A DNA stretch of 64,000 nt. Origin: Spiroplasma citri (GTDB taxonomy: Bacteria; Bacillota_I; Bacilli_A; Mycoplasmatales; Mycoplasmataceae). The stretch's first letter is position 1, and every line of letters begins with the position of its first letter. The stretch lies in the NCBI RefSeq assembly GCF_001886855.1, contig NZ_CP013197.1, positions 1,488,001-1,552,000 on the forward strand, in the 5' to 3' direction. Shown in pieces: positions 41,859-52,696 of the stretch. The notes beneath the pieces are model-generated. The model made no database searches, was not told where the DNA came from, and was given only the letters and a program-made list of their open reading frames with translations. A program made the position numbers and the translations under genes.

Positions 41859-44800
41859 TTAAAAAACTTTTTTTCATCCTGTTTCATTATTTCCATTAGG
41901 ATTATTGGGATCGGGTAGTTTGTTTGGTTTTTCTGGTTTATTTGGATTATTATTCTCTTCATTCCCATTATTTTCGTTATTTCCATTTGGTTTATTAGGA
42001 GTGTTCGGTATTATTCCCTCTGTTGGTGGAATTTCATTTGGTTTGTTGGGGGCATTTTCTGTTATTGGGTTGTTTATTAATTTATATAAAACATTCCCAA
42101 CTGCTTTTAAACTATTATCCAAAGCATAAATAGTAATTTTTAGCTCACTATATTTATTTTCTTGAATTTTTTTCATAAATTCCTGTAATTCATTATCATT
42201 AATATTAATCTTTTGCCCATTTAATCCTTGTAATGATATTTGATAATCAATATCTTGTTTCAAGATTTCATCTAATTTATTAATTTTAAAACCTTGCTTA
42301 ATATATTTCATAATATAATTATTAAAAATATCATCTTTTGTTTTATCTTTAAAATTATATTCTTGATTTTGATATTTAATTTTACTTAAATCAATTACTT
42401 TATTTTCATCATAATTTAAGTTATTAATAACTTTAAATTGGTTTGTTTCACCAAATAACAACATTGATGTATTTAGTGCTTTGATTTTTAGCATTATTTC
42501 TTTTTTTTGTTCTTGTTGATTAGTTATTAATTGGTTTAAATCATCATCAGTTAATTTTTGTCATTCGCTATTTTTATATATTTGAATAATATAATCTTTG
42601 TTTATTATTGCTAATAAACTAAGTTTATTTATTTCTTTTCAAACAAAGTTTTCAATTTTATTTATAATAGTTTTCATATCTTTGGCATTCATTTTCAAAG
42701 CACTAATATTTAAATCATTTAATGACTTAAAATTATTGATGCTTTCATTAACAACTAAATGATTACGAATATCTGAAACATAATCTCGTCAATATGATAA
42801 AACTGCTTCATAAGTTAATTTTGATAAATCATTATCTGAATTTCACTTTTTATAGTTAATCATATAATTTTTTAAATGTTTTCCTTGTGTTGTATTTCAA
42901 AAATCACTAGCATTTTGGTTATTAACTGAATTTAAAAAATATCCATAATTTGAACTTTTATTTTTATCAACATAAATAAATTTGTGTTGATAAAATGGTG
43001 TTTGTGTATTTCCGCTTAAATCATTAAAGCATTTTTGTTGAATAATAAAATGAAATCACCCAGCACTAGTATTAACATCTCCCGTTTTGTTTTTTTCTAA
43101 TTCATAGCCATTTTCAAATTTAGTCTCTAAATTTTCATTTGATAAATAACGAATAACTTTTTCAATGTTGTCATTATTGTAAAAGTTTTCAAATCCTGCT
43201 CCAACTGCACTGGCTTCTGCTAAATAACCAATATCATAATCATTAATACTACTACTTTTTATTAAATTTCCATCTCTATCAAGTTGATCTAACGGAAATG
43301 GGGTGTTATATTGATGGCAAGCCCATATTAATTGTTTTTTTGTTCCTGTTTCTTTATTTATTTCTTGATCATAATTGGGGTTTTTAATTGTTTTATTTTC
43401 ATTATTTGGGTCTTTGATAAATTCACTTGTTAATTTTTCATAATAAATATTTTTTGACCCTCACCCCATTAATTTTAATTGTAATGATGGGGTAATTGTT
43501 TCAATTAAAATTGTTAACTTAAAATTACCACCAACATCTCCCTCAATTTTAGGGTTTGGTCGGTGGATAATTTCAATTTCATATTTATTAACTTTTTCTT
43601 TATCATCAAAAGTATATGTGTATAAACCATTAACAGCGTTTAAATTAACCCCATTTATTTTAACAATATCATAATCAGGATCATTGTTATTTTTCTTTGG
43701 TTCGATGTATTGAAAAAATTTTGTTGTATGATATTTTATTATTCCTTTATTGTATTTATTTTCTTTTCCTTCACCGTTATTAATAACTTCTTCAATATCA
43801 TTAATCATTGCAACACCATTTTCATCACTAATTTTTCCTGGTGTTATTAAAATTCGTTCTTGTAATTTACTTTTTCAATATTTTGCATTTAATGAAAAAT
43901 TGAGTTTTGTTTTAAAAACTCAATTTTCTCATTGTTCTGTTAAATAATTAAAAATATTAAAACTTGTTTTAAGATAATAATTATTATTTTCTGTTATTAA
44001 GGCATAATTAGGATTGATAAGTTTTTTTCATTCCGTTATATTTCCTTTTTTCCTAAAACACTAAATATTTTATTATCTAAGATAGTTTTAATTGCATTTC
44101 AATTACTTTCATCTAAAATATTGGTTGATGTATCACTTTGATAAATAATTGTTTGTTTTAATTCATTTTCTATTGTATTTTTAGTATTAACAATATTATA
44201 ATCACTATCAAAATTTAGTGGTGTTTTAAATTCTCACATTTCATAATTACTACTTTGATTATTGTGAATGTTAATTAATGTTTTTATAAAATAAACATTA
44301 ATTCTTTTTTCTAACTAATAATTTGGGTTTAAAATTCAATTCATCCTTGAATATCATTAATATCATTTAGTGTTTTTTTTGATTTTATTATCCATTTGTG
44401 TCTTAATTTGGTTTCAATTATAAGAACTTTGTGAATTATTATCAATATTAGAATAATAATTAATTTCTTTATTTAATTCTCTTGTTAAATTACTTTTCAT
44501 GTCATTAAAACTAAAACTTGTATTAAAAATTAGTTTATTAACTTTTAATCATGTTTTAGCTCATGTATTACTTGAATTTCATCCGTTTTTCGCTCGTGCA
44601 TAAACCAAAAAATCAATTTTAATGCAATCATTATTTTCTAATTGATATCTTACATTTGCTCATCCTCTTTCTTCATTTTGGGTATAACCTTGATAGTGAT
44701 TAAAAATTTCTTCTGTTTTTGCTATGCCACTTATTTCATTTAGATTGATATAGTGATAAGCATTATAATTTGCCGTAGCCGCCTGATTGTGAGCAACATA

Positions 44801-45135
44801 ACCCTCAAAATCAATTTTAATCTGTTTGTATTTATTTTTAAAATCATTTCAACTACTAGCATAATCTAGTATATTAACATAATAATATAATGATTCTACT
44901 TTTTCTGTATAATCACCACCCCAAGTTCCGCCAGTTTTAGCATAAATATCATCATTTCAATTAATATTTTTTGTAAAACTTGGTGCTGTTGGGTTAAAAC
45001 TTTTCTTTGCATTTTTAATAATAACTTCTTCTTGTTTTGTGATTGAAAAACTATTATTGAGGATGATTTGACAATAAGTGGTTGACTTACACCAATCAAC
45101 GATGTTAATAAACATGACAATATAATATTTTTCAC
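41859..45135 (-). pseudogene. Large secreted adhesin-like protein (ScARP-like), multiply frameshifted
   Basis: Starts at GTG 45,135 with a signal peptide (KNIILSCLLTSLIGVSQPL). Coding continues through several frames: GGTWGGDYTEKVESLYYYVN, then a stop near 44,315, another shift near 44,040, then one long frame from GNITEWKKLINPNYAL to the end. The C-terminal Pro/Asn-rich stretch (PPTEGIIPNTPNKPNGNNEN) and the GWKKVF that follows resemble the stalk and pre-membrane part of S. citri adhesion-related proteins, but the expected C-terminal membrane anchor is replaced by the ISLre2 remnant. The adhesin assignment is tentative. Confidence 0.6.
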
Positions 45136-45643
45136 AGGATATAGCCTCCTTTCTGTAATTACAATTATTATTTTTGGTCTAAATAATTGATTAAGAAATA
45201 AAACATAAAATAATTTTTATAACATTCATAATTAAAATATCAAAAATAAAAAATAGTAAAGGGGCAAGATCAATAAAATCAATAATTTTTTACCCTCAAT
45301 TTCTTTTTTAACAACAATAAATCCAGTTATTATTTATTATACAATAGCTCTCATAAATAATATAAATATTGTTATAAGTTAAATTTTTCAGTTCATTAAA
45401 TCATTCCTTTCTTTTTTAAATAATAATTATATATAGCATTTGATTTTATATAGTATTCAATCTATAAAATAAAAAAATATAAAATGAATTGGCATAATAA
45501 CAAATCAAATTAATCATTTCCTCGTATTGTAATTTTTAATTAAATATATTAAATATATTGAATTTGTTGCGAAAAAGTACATTCCAGTTAAATAATTGCC
45601 AATTCGAAAAACAAATATTAAAAACTTGAATATTATTTTCATT
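45136..45643. other. AT-rich gap downstream of small membrane gene
   Basis: About 500 bases. A possible 30-residue hydrophobic frame (KKEIEGKKLLILLILPLYYF) exists near 45,250-45,345 on the minus strand but lacks a normal start codon. Otherwise nothing recognised. Confidence 0.35.
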
Positions 45644-45871
45644 TTATTTCAAAGTTGGGTATATTAATCCAAACCATAATCCAATTACCAACAAAAATAA
45701 CGCAAAACAACTTATACTAACATATAATATTATTTGACAAGTTTTTTTATATTTTGTTAATTCAATTTGTTTTTTCATTTTTTGTAATTTAATACCAAGA
45801 AACTTCCATAAACAACCAAACAAGCCGATTATGGCAATTGTTCCCATCATACCAATTATTGTATTTAACAT
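45644..45871 (-). CDS. Small two-helix membrane protein (75 aa)
   Basis: ATG 45,871 with GGAAGTG upstream and overlapping the end of the preceding gene. Two membrane helices (IIGMMGTIAIIGLFGCLWKF and ILYVSISCFALFLLVIGLWF) are linked by a basic loop (KMKKQIELTKYKKT). Intact, although neighbours are broken. Role unknown; small membrane proteins of this style accompany adhesin genes on spiroplasma plasmids (recollection, low certainty). Confidence 0.6.
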   Translation of the reverse strand: MLNTIIGMMGTIAIIGLFGCLWKFLGIKLQKMKKQIELTKYKKTCQIILYVSISCFALFLLVIGLWFGLIYPTLK

Positions 45872-46846
45872 CACTTACACTTCCTTTCTTTTTTATTTCT
45901 TATTTGTGGTAAATAACTTGTAAAGTATTCGTTTCAAAATGCTCATATTTTTGTTTGAATACTTTGTTTTGTTAATAACCAATATGCAAATCCCTCTGCC
46001 AATAACTCGTCATCATCACTCAATCCATAATTACTGTTAGCAAATATCCTTAACACTTTTTCTTTGTCTAGTTCTGCAAACTTATTTAAGTTATTAATTT
46101 TCTGTTCTAAAAATTGTTTTAAATAAAAAATATGATTAATTTTAAATGTTTCTCAATCATAAAAATAAAAGATATGCCCTAATTCATGGATTAAAATATG
46201 TAGAAAGTTATTGGTTGTAAATTGTCCTTTGTGTCATTCAATATTTATTGTTTTTTCAAACGCACAAGATAAAACCTTTTTGTTTAGCAAAATAGTTTGG
46301 TGATTATTTGTTTGTCCTAAGATATTATTATCACCATCAATGATATTTTTAATTTCTATTTTCTTTAAAATTTCATTAATATTTTTTTTTAAATATTAGC
46401 AACAAAATTATAAAATAATAAAATAAGTTGTTTTAAATTATCTTGATATTTTTGACAAATATTATCAAGTAAATTTTGTCAGTAATTTTGTTGTTCTATT
46501 TTTAAATAATTTTGTAATTGTTGATAAGTACTAAATTCTGTTTTAAATTTAATTGCTAAATTATTATCTGCTTTGCCTAAAAAGCATTTGTTAAATTTTT
46601 AATAGTATCTGTCTTATGGCGGTTAAATAAAGTTCCTTTATATCCTCGCCGTTGGATTAAAACAGGGTGGTCTAAGTATCTTTTTTCTAAATCAATATTT
46701 GTTTTTGAATCAATTTTTAACTTATTATCGGAATTAGGTGGTTGTAAATGTTCTTTATTATTTGCAATATTACCACAACTAATCAAATTCCCCATGTTTG
46801 TACATAAAAACAAAAATATTGCTAAAAAACTAAGTAATTTTTTCAT
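45865..46846 (-). pseudogene. Lipoprotein with HExxH metalloprotease motif, frameshifted
   Basis: Signal peptide MKKLLSFLAIFLFLCTNMGN with lipobox LISC. The body contains HILIHELGHIFYFYDWETFK and, 50 residues on, DDELLAEGFAYWLL; HExxH plus a downstream Glu is the zinc-ligand pattern of gluzincin-type proteases, such as the anthrax lethal-factor-like family. Two single-base shifts break it: after TNAF (46,580) and after FVANI (46,390, in a run of A). If intact, it would be a surface-anchored protease of about 320 aa. Confidence 0.65.
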
Positions 46847-46880
46847 ACATTTTTATTTTTCCTTTCTATTTTAACAAAAT

Positions 46881-46911
46881 AAAAAACAGCAAATTTATTT
46901 GCTGTTTTTTA
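46881..46911 (-). terminator. Terminator between NERD gene and protease lipoprotein
   Basis: Stem AAAAAACAGCAAAT / ATTTGCTGTTTTTT with a 2-base loop, downstream of the leftward small-gene cluster. Confidence 0.85.
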
Positions 46912-46937
46912 ATATATTTCTAATTTTTATTTATAAT

Positions 46938-47449
46938 TTAATTTTTTTTGTGTTTTTCAATGTTTTCTATTTTATTTTTATTTAAAATAGACATAACAAT
47001 AATATTTATATTTTTGTTATCTTCAAAAAAAGAAGATTTTTTACTGTACTTAAAAATTTCATTTTCTAATTCTGTTAAATTTATTACCACATTATTATCA
47101 CTTAATTTATTATTTTCATTTTTTAATATTGTTAAATTATTTTGTACAATTATATTAATAATAAAAATATTATCTAAATTAATTTTATCTTTTTCAAGCA
47201 TTTTTTTAAAGTATAAATATGACTTTTATTTTGTTCTATTGGTGATTGTAATTTTATTTTTTTGTCACCATGATATTGATATCATATATTTTTATTAATA
47301 TCAAAATATGATGGTATATTTCAATTTTTAGTTTCAATAACAAAAATAAAATTATTTTTTACTAATAAGTGATTAATTTGAAATATTTTTCATTTTGTTT
47401 CTTCATTAAAATAAGAATAAGATAGATGAACATTATCAAAATGAAGCAT
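46938..47449 (-). pseudogene. NERD-domain protein, frameshifted
   Basis: INHLLVKNNFIFVIETKNWN followed by IEQNKSHIYTLKKM is the core of the NERD (nuclease-related) domain, with the FVIETKNW strand holding the predicted active-site residues. A shift in a run of seven A near 47,203 puts MLEKDKINLDNIFIINIIV in another frame. The N-terminus is short, probably lost upstream. NERD proteins are often fused to the kind of zinc ribbon encoded next door at 47,521. Confidence 0.6.
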
Positions 47450-47520
47450 ATTATATTTTATAGCAATTTTTTTAAAATACTAATTACTTAATTTTATTAA
47501 AAACCTAAGAATAATGAATA

Positions 47521-47619
47521 CTACCATTTTTTTGCTAAAACACAATAATCATTACTGCATCATAAATATTTATCATCACCATCTATTTTTGATCTACATT
47601 TAGGCCAACTTTTCCTCAT
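47521..47619 (-). CDS. Tiny zinc-ribbon-like protein (32 aa)
   Basis: MRKSWPKCRSKIDGDDKYLW then CSNDYCVLAKKW. CPxCRS-like and CxxxxC patterns are those of topoisomerase-type zinc ribbons, although the first Cys of the usual CPKC is a Trp. It could be a detached piece of the NERD protein. No clear ribosome-binding site, as its start lies within the upstream coiled-coil ORF. Confidence 0.4.
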
Positions 47620-47857
47620 TATTTAATTTTTCCTCCTTACTAGGTAATTTGTCATAATATAATTGTTGTTCTTTTAACTCAGCAAGTTCTGCTTTAAGTG
47701 CTTCATTTATTTTTATTAGGTCTTACATCATTTTATTAAGTACTTCTTCAGTTTTTAAATTTCAATTTAAATCTTTAATTAATTCTGTAATTTCATTTTT
47801 AAGTAATTCATTTTCTTCTTTTAGTTTGTCAAATTTAATTGATTCTGTTATATTCAT
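47600..47857 (-). pseudogene. Short coiled-coil protein with internal stop
   Basis: MNITESIKFDKLKEENELLK begins a heptad repeat that continues after TAA at 47,723-47,725 as LIKINEALKAELAELKEQQL. The same frame resumes directly, so a single nonsense change (for example CAA to TAA) explains it. AGGAGA lies upstream. Might survive as a 44-aa peptide. Confidence 0.5.
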
Positions 47858-47908
47858 TATTCATTCTCCTCAATAACAGTTAATTGGTCTAATTGTTGTT
47901 TTGTGATT

Positions 47909-48061
47909 TTAAATATCTGTTAAATCAGCATCTTGTAAATTAGTACCTTGTAATTTAGCATCTCGTAAATCTAAAAATTCTCTGCTTAAATATTCATTTA
48001 TTTTATTTTGTTCAACAGTAATATCTGTTAAATCTTTAATTAAATCTTGTAATGTTTTCAT
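47909..48061 (-). CDS. Short pentapeptide-repeat protein (50 aa)
   Basis: Strong AGGAGG upstream. It has a helical N-terminal part (LQDLIKDLTDITVEQNKINE), then about four A(D/N)LxX-type units (FLDLRDAKLQGTNLQDADLT) before TAA. Much shorter than typical pentapeptide proteins; may be a truncated remnant, since the frame stops in mid-repeat. Confidence 0.5.
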   Translation of the reverse strand: MKTLQDLIKDLTDITVEQNKINEYLSREFLDLRDAKLQGTNLQDADLTDI

Positions 48062-48078
48062 TTTATAATTCCTCCTTT

Positions 48079-48381
48079 CTAATTTTTAATATTAATAATT
48101 CATCATTTATTTTTCTTAAAAATTAATTTTTTAATAATTTGATGGTTATTTTTGCATTTTAAAGTCAAAATTCAAATACTATAACTTATTTTTTGTTTAT
48201 TAATAAATTCTAATTTTGTTAAGCAATGCCGAGCATACTTTTTACAATATCGGCCGCCTTTTCTGTTTTTAGTTAATTTTGTAAAGTACTCATTGATATA
48301 ACACTGACATTTATTAATTAATACTGTCTTATTTGCTAATTTAATTTTTAACTCTTTTCAACAGAGTTCTTTTAAAGACAC
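48079..48381 (-). CDS. Cys-rich small protein (100 aa)
   Basis: Start GTG 48,381 (a TTG two codons upstream is also possible), GGGGGC before it. Cysteines appear as KELCWKEL, NKCQCYINEY, RYCKKYARHC and LKCKNNH, with His nearby, suggesting a zinc-binding fold such as an HNH-like or ribbon protein; no family recognised. First gene of the leftward small-gene cluster. Confidence 0.5.
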
Positions 48382-48660
48382 TTTCAAAGCCCCCTTATAA
48401 ATAGTAAGATTTCTAAATTTTTTTATTGTGGAACACTTACCCTTTAGCCATTGCAGGTTAAAGATTTATCCAGAAACCGCGATAACTCTTTTATATTGCC
48501 TAAAAGAATTGGCTCCATTATGTTGTAGCGGTACGGCCACCACTGTATTGTTTATCCTCGCTTGCTTGATTTAACGACATTCCAAGTAGGAGAATTTTAT
48601 TTAGTTGGTTTTGCTGTTATTTTCTTAAACTAAGTAAGGTTAACAACAATTTTAACCTAA
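48382..48660. other. Non-coding stretch with motif shared with 7913-7955
   Basis: No gene seen. It contains ATAAATAGTAAGATTTC, 16 unrelated bases, then GGAACACTTA (48,397-48,439), with the same parts and spacing as at 7913-7955. The stretch that follows is unusually GC-richer (GTAGCGGTACGGCCACCACT) and may encode a structured RNA or mark a replicon origin. Confidence 0.4.
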
Positions 48661-49711
48661 TTAAAAAAGATAGAATTTTATATCTATCTTTTTCTTAGTT
48701 TTTGGTAAATTTATACCAACCGAATATTTTACGCGGTCCTGAAAATTTAAAGACTTATGTACTCTTTCAAAATTATAAAAATAATAATCATTTAATTTAT
48801 TCTGTAAACTAACTGCATTTAATATTTTTTCTTCAAATACAAATAATTTAGTATAATTTTGATGAAATCTTTCAATCTTACCGTTTGACTGCGGAGAACG
48901 AACCGGTGTTGTCTGATGAAAAATATTTTTATCTTTTAAAATTGAGTAAAATTAGTTTCTTTAACAGTATTTTTTTTTGATTATTCCGATAATTATTAAT
49001 AAATTCAGAACCGTTATCAGTTCTAATTCATGTTATTTTAACACCAAATATATTTTTAAAATCACTAATTGCTTTTTTAACAGCAGCAATAGCATTATCA
49101 ATACTTAATTTATCATAAACATATCCTAATGCTAATCTTGTTTTTTCATCAATAAAATCATAAACATAATACTTTTTATCAACTGGAAATTTACTCGGTA
49201 CAAAATATTTAGCGTCCATCTGTAATAAACCTATTTCTTTAACTTCATATCTTGGATGTTGTTTTTTAATTTCTTTAATTTTATTTTTTATTTTTAATCA
49301 TCTTTCATCTTTTTTAAGTCAACGAAAAAATGTTTTCAAATTTTTTGGTACTTTATTTTTTAATTCTTCTCCATGAATTCCTTTTTTAAATTATAAAACA
49401 AAGATAAAACACCACCAACATGTTTATTACAATATTCAAAATATAAATCACAAATAATTTTGCGAATACTATCACTATATTGATAATTAATATTATGTGG
49501 TAACGTTGATTTTAATAATAATTCATCAAAATCATTATTTTTATATGCAATTAAAATTTTATTCGCTCAATAATAAAAAGTTGAAAATTTATTTTTAAGA
49601 TATTTTTTGCTTTATTCTTTTATAATATTTATTTTTATAATTTTTACTTAAAAAATTCTTTAATTTTGCTTGTAAATCAAACAAATTAAAATTATTAATA
49701 ATATATTTCAT
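48661..49711 (-). pseudogene. DDE (rve) transposase, several frameshifts
   Basis: Starts ATG 49,711 (MKYIINNFNLFDLQAKLKNF). DDE core residues lie in EIGLLQMDAKYFVPS, WIRTDNGSEFINNY and SPQSNGKIERFHQNYTKLF, as in IS3/IS481-type integrases. Shifts occur near 49,613, in a run of nine A near 48,975, and near 48,948. The stop lies inside a terminator hairpin. Ends of the element not found. Confidence 0.75.
48662..48694 (-). terminator. Terminator at the end of the DDE transposase
   Basis: Stem AAAAAGATAGA / TCTATCTTTTT with an 8-base loop. It strongly resembles the ISLre2 terminator at 9,755. Confidence 0.7.
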
Positions 49712-49827
49712 TAATTCACACCTACCATCAAAAATATATAAAATTAATGTTTAATACGAATAATTGATATATAATTGATATGTGATAAGATCAATTATAT
49801 ATAAAAAAATAAAAAGGAACAATCTAT
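49712..49827 (+). promoter_or_regulatory. Intergenic promoter region of lipoprotein C
   Basis: Contains ATTGATATATAATTGATATGTGATAAGATC, in which TATAAT and TTGATA elements occur; the start codon follows AAGGA. Precise -35/-10 assignment is not possible by eye. Confidence 0.3.
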
Positions 49828-50286
49828 ATGAAAAAATGACTTAACATAATAGGAACAATCGGATTAACCGCAACAAGCACAACAACACTAATGAGTTGCA
49901 AAAAAGAAAATAAAAAAGATACTAAACCTATTGCACCAACAACAAAAGCACAACAACCACCAGAAGGTAGTAATTGAAAATTAATTACTGATTATAATTA
50001 TTTTGATAATAATATTGATGATAAATGGTATTTTTTTATTTTAAAAACTGAAAAAGAAAATAAATTAAAAGAAATAAAATTTATTAATAATAGTAATAAT
50101 GCTTATGGAATTATTGAATCAAATGGTTTTATTTTTAGTAAATATCTTATAAAGAATTCGTATTTACAAAAAGGATTAATTAAAGGTCTTTATTGCTGAA
50201 ATGGTAATGATGAACCACAAATACCTACTATTGACAAAAACACTGGTGAAATTATTGATTGAAAAGAACAAAAAGGAACTGAATAA
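49828..50286 (+). CDS. Lipoprotein C sharing a phage adsorption-protein module (152 aa)
   Basis: Signal peptide MKKWLNIIGTIGLTATSTTT with lipobox LMSC, then a short Lys/Pro linker. Residues ~50-150 match the variable module of the plectrovirus protein at 1-1199: WKLITDYNYF / WKTINGTFN, IKFINN / IKFKND, GLYCWNGNDEPQIPTIDKNT / SLYRWDGDGEPETPTIDKNT, GEIIDW / GEITDW. Prophage 2 has yet another variant (FYQWQGNNEPELPTINKNTG). Intact, own terminator, opposite strand to the phage genes. It lies just outside prophage 2. A surface-displayed copy of a phage module suggests receptor blocking or exclusion (hypothesis). Confidence 0.75.
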
Positions 50287-50643
50287 CAGTTCCTTTTTTA
50301 TATTAATCGCACAAATTTCATAAAAATAATTAATAAAAAAAATATTTGTTATTGTACTATACAATGCTGGATTAAATTTTCATACCTCAAATATTTGACT
50401 AAAAAAACTATATACTGCTTCAAAAACCTTACCAACACCACTCTCTAACTCGTTAACTTGTTTAATTCCAGGAATAGTGTTGACAATTCAAATCACCGCA
50501 TTTTTAATGTGAGTTTCTAAATCTCATCAACCTTTAGGAGTTATATATTCCACTTGAAATCATTGTTTATCGGGGAACAAACCACAATTATTAATTTCTT
50601 GTCAGTTATAAATCCCAAAATTAAAATCATAATATCGGTACAT
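50176..50643 (-). pseudogene. Phage membrane-protein gene truncated at the prophage edge
   Basis: Starts MYRYYDFNFGIYNWQEINNC and contains WWDLETHIKNAVIWIVNTIP and KFNPALYSTITNIFFINYFY, of phage type. After KKELLF it reads antisense through the lipoprotein C terminator and gene to TAA at 50,176, so the natural C-terminus is missing. It is the last gene of the phage operon. Confidence 0.6.
50269..50299 (+). terminator. Terminator of lipoprotein C
   Basis: Stem AAAAAGGAACT / AGTTCCTTTTTT with a 7-base loop containing the stop codon. Confidence 0.85.
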
Positions 50644-50667
50644 ATCATTTTCTTTTTGTGCTTGCAA

Positions 50668-52448
50668 TTAAAAAACATTATAACCGATTTTTTGTTCTTC
50701 AATTTTTTTATACTTTAAACCATATTTATCTTTTAAAGCATCTTCAAAAACATAAGCCGAATTTGAGTTAATATTATAATTATTAGCAACCGAAAAATCA
50801 TAATTAAAAACACTACCATAATTATTAATCGTATAAAACCGATTTTTAAATGCTGAATATAATTTAATATCTAATTGCTTATATTTATCAGAAAAATAAA
50901 AATATCGTGGGTAAATTTTAAAACCATTATTTACTAACAAACCATATTTTTTATTATAACCTTGAACATAAGTATTATTTTCTAAATCAAGAATCGTACG
51001 TAAATAATTAGTATAAAATTTCTGTGAAATCTTAAACATACTATTTAATAATTTATCAAATTGTAATTTATCGTTAATATTTTCACTCAACAAAATATTA
51101 TTAAAATTTTGTAATTTCAACGCAAAAAAGTTAACTAAAACAGTATCATATTGTAAATTATCAATATATCCATTTTCAATAAAAGAACTACGATTTTGAA
51201 ACACTGGCACCAGAGCACTTGCAAAAAAAGACTGTAAAAACTTAGATAAATCAAACTGACCGCTAAACTGTTGAAAATACTTTAAATCTTTACTATTTAA
51301 TGATGAATAAATTGAACCATTAAAATTAAAAACTTCACCAGCTCTTGTTCGCATAAAATTAAAATTAAAACTTAAATCATCATTATTAACATTATTTAAC
51401 TCTAAACTACCAGAAATAATTAAATTTACCTCATCAACAGTCAAAATCATCCGATAAATTGATTTTTTAATATTTTTAACATCCAGTTCATCAACCGTCT
51501 CAAAATCAAAAATTATCCGCTTTGCACCAACCTTATTCGGATTTTCATAATCCGCACTACCACCTTGCTGAACTCTAATATTTTCTTGCAAAACAGAATA
51601 TAAAGATAAATCAATAAATTCTTTTACGCGATTTTGTTGATAACTATTTCAATCAGTAATTTCACCAGTGTTTTTGTTAATGGTTGGCAATTCTGGTTCA
51701 TTATTTCCTTGTCATTGATAAAACAAATTAACAATATATCATACTCCATTAATTTTATGATAAGGTGCCCCAACAATTCAAACTGATTTATCTGAAAAAT
51801 TAAATTTTATAATAGAAAAATCATCAGTTCGTTGCTTTTTAACAATTGCAATATATCATTTATTATCTGGCAAAATAGAACGAGCACTTAATTTTCAATT
51901 ATCTACTTTCAACTTAACTATTGGATAATAATTTTCTTTATAACGGTCAATATTTTCCACAATTTTTTAGATACATTAAACATCTTATATTTTACAGCAA
52001 AGGCATAAATAAAATCAGTTAAATTATTCAAAAAATTATCTTTTTTAACATTATAAAATTTTTCAACCATAAACTGATTTTTTAAACTATGTCATTGTCG
52101 ATAATAATTTAAAAATATTTCATTAGGTTTATCATAAACAACTCCGGTTGAATAACTATCTTGTAAAAAATCCAAATACCATTTATCATTAAATGATAAT
52201 TTTTTTGATGTTTTTAAAGTTGGATTAATAAAATAATTTGTTTCCGATCAATTTTCAAAAAAACTACTGAGTAAAAAAATTGTATTAATAAAATCAGTTT
52301 CATTAATACCTTTATTAGTATTATTCTCTTGTTTAAGCGTATAATGCTCCTCATTTAAGGGTCTAAACGCCGTTAAAGTAATAAATGGAATAACCAAACC
52401 CAAAAAAGTTAAAATAAATATGGCAAATAAAGATAACGATTTTTTCAT
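50668..52448 (-). pseudogene. Plectrovirus adsorption-type protein, copy 2, frameshifted
   Basis: Matches the protein at 1-1199: identical signal region from ATG 52,448 and near-identical C-terminal part (ENIRVQQGGSADYENPNKVG onward, to TAA 50,668), with a divergent central module (bases ~51,645-52,140). One base is missing in the T-run near 51,964 (copy 1 has GTAAAGATAC where this has TTTAGATAC), shifting the frame after FNVSK. The C-terminal part, beyond the window edge in copy 1, is about 200 residues of soluble domain. Confidence 0.8.
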
Positions 52449-52459
52449 AAACTCAACTC

Positions 52460-52696
52460 CTAACTATACAATGTTTTTGAAACAATAAACCCAACAATAT
52501 ATAAACTTGATATTGTTAACATTAACGGATGACTAAATAAAATTGCCATTCTACCAAATAATCAAATCAACCAAGTATCAGAATTATATAAATCCATAAT
52601 AATATTTTTTGCCGATGTAAATTGATTAATAATAACAGTAATAAAACCAGTTCCAAATATCGCAATCGCCGCCGCCAATAAAACTAATTTAATCAT
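52460..52696 (-). CDS. Small plectrovirus membrane protein, copy 2 (78 aa)
   Basis: Counterpart of 1211-1447, with a handful of substitutions and no lesions. Begins [20 protein letters not shown]. Confidence 0.65.

Noticed and set aside
41905-42129. Plus-strand Gly/Leu/Phe-rich ORF
   Set aside because: Mirror image of the Pro/Asn-rich stalk of the adhesin pseudogene; composition explains its open frame.
46948-47298. Plus-strand 116-aa hydrophobic ORF
   Set aside because: Antisense to the NERD pseudogene; hydrophobicity comes from reversed Lys/Asn codons.
50176-50364. Independent minus-strand gene over lipoprotein C
   Set aside because: It is the run-through of a truncated phage gene into the antisense of the lipoprotein and its terminator.
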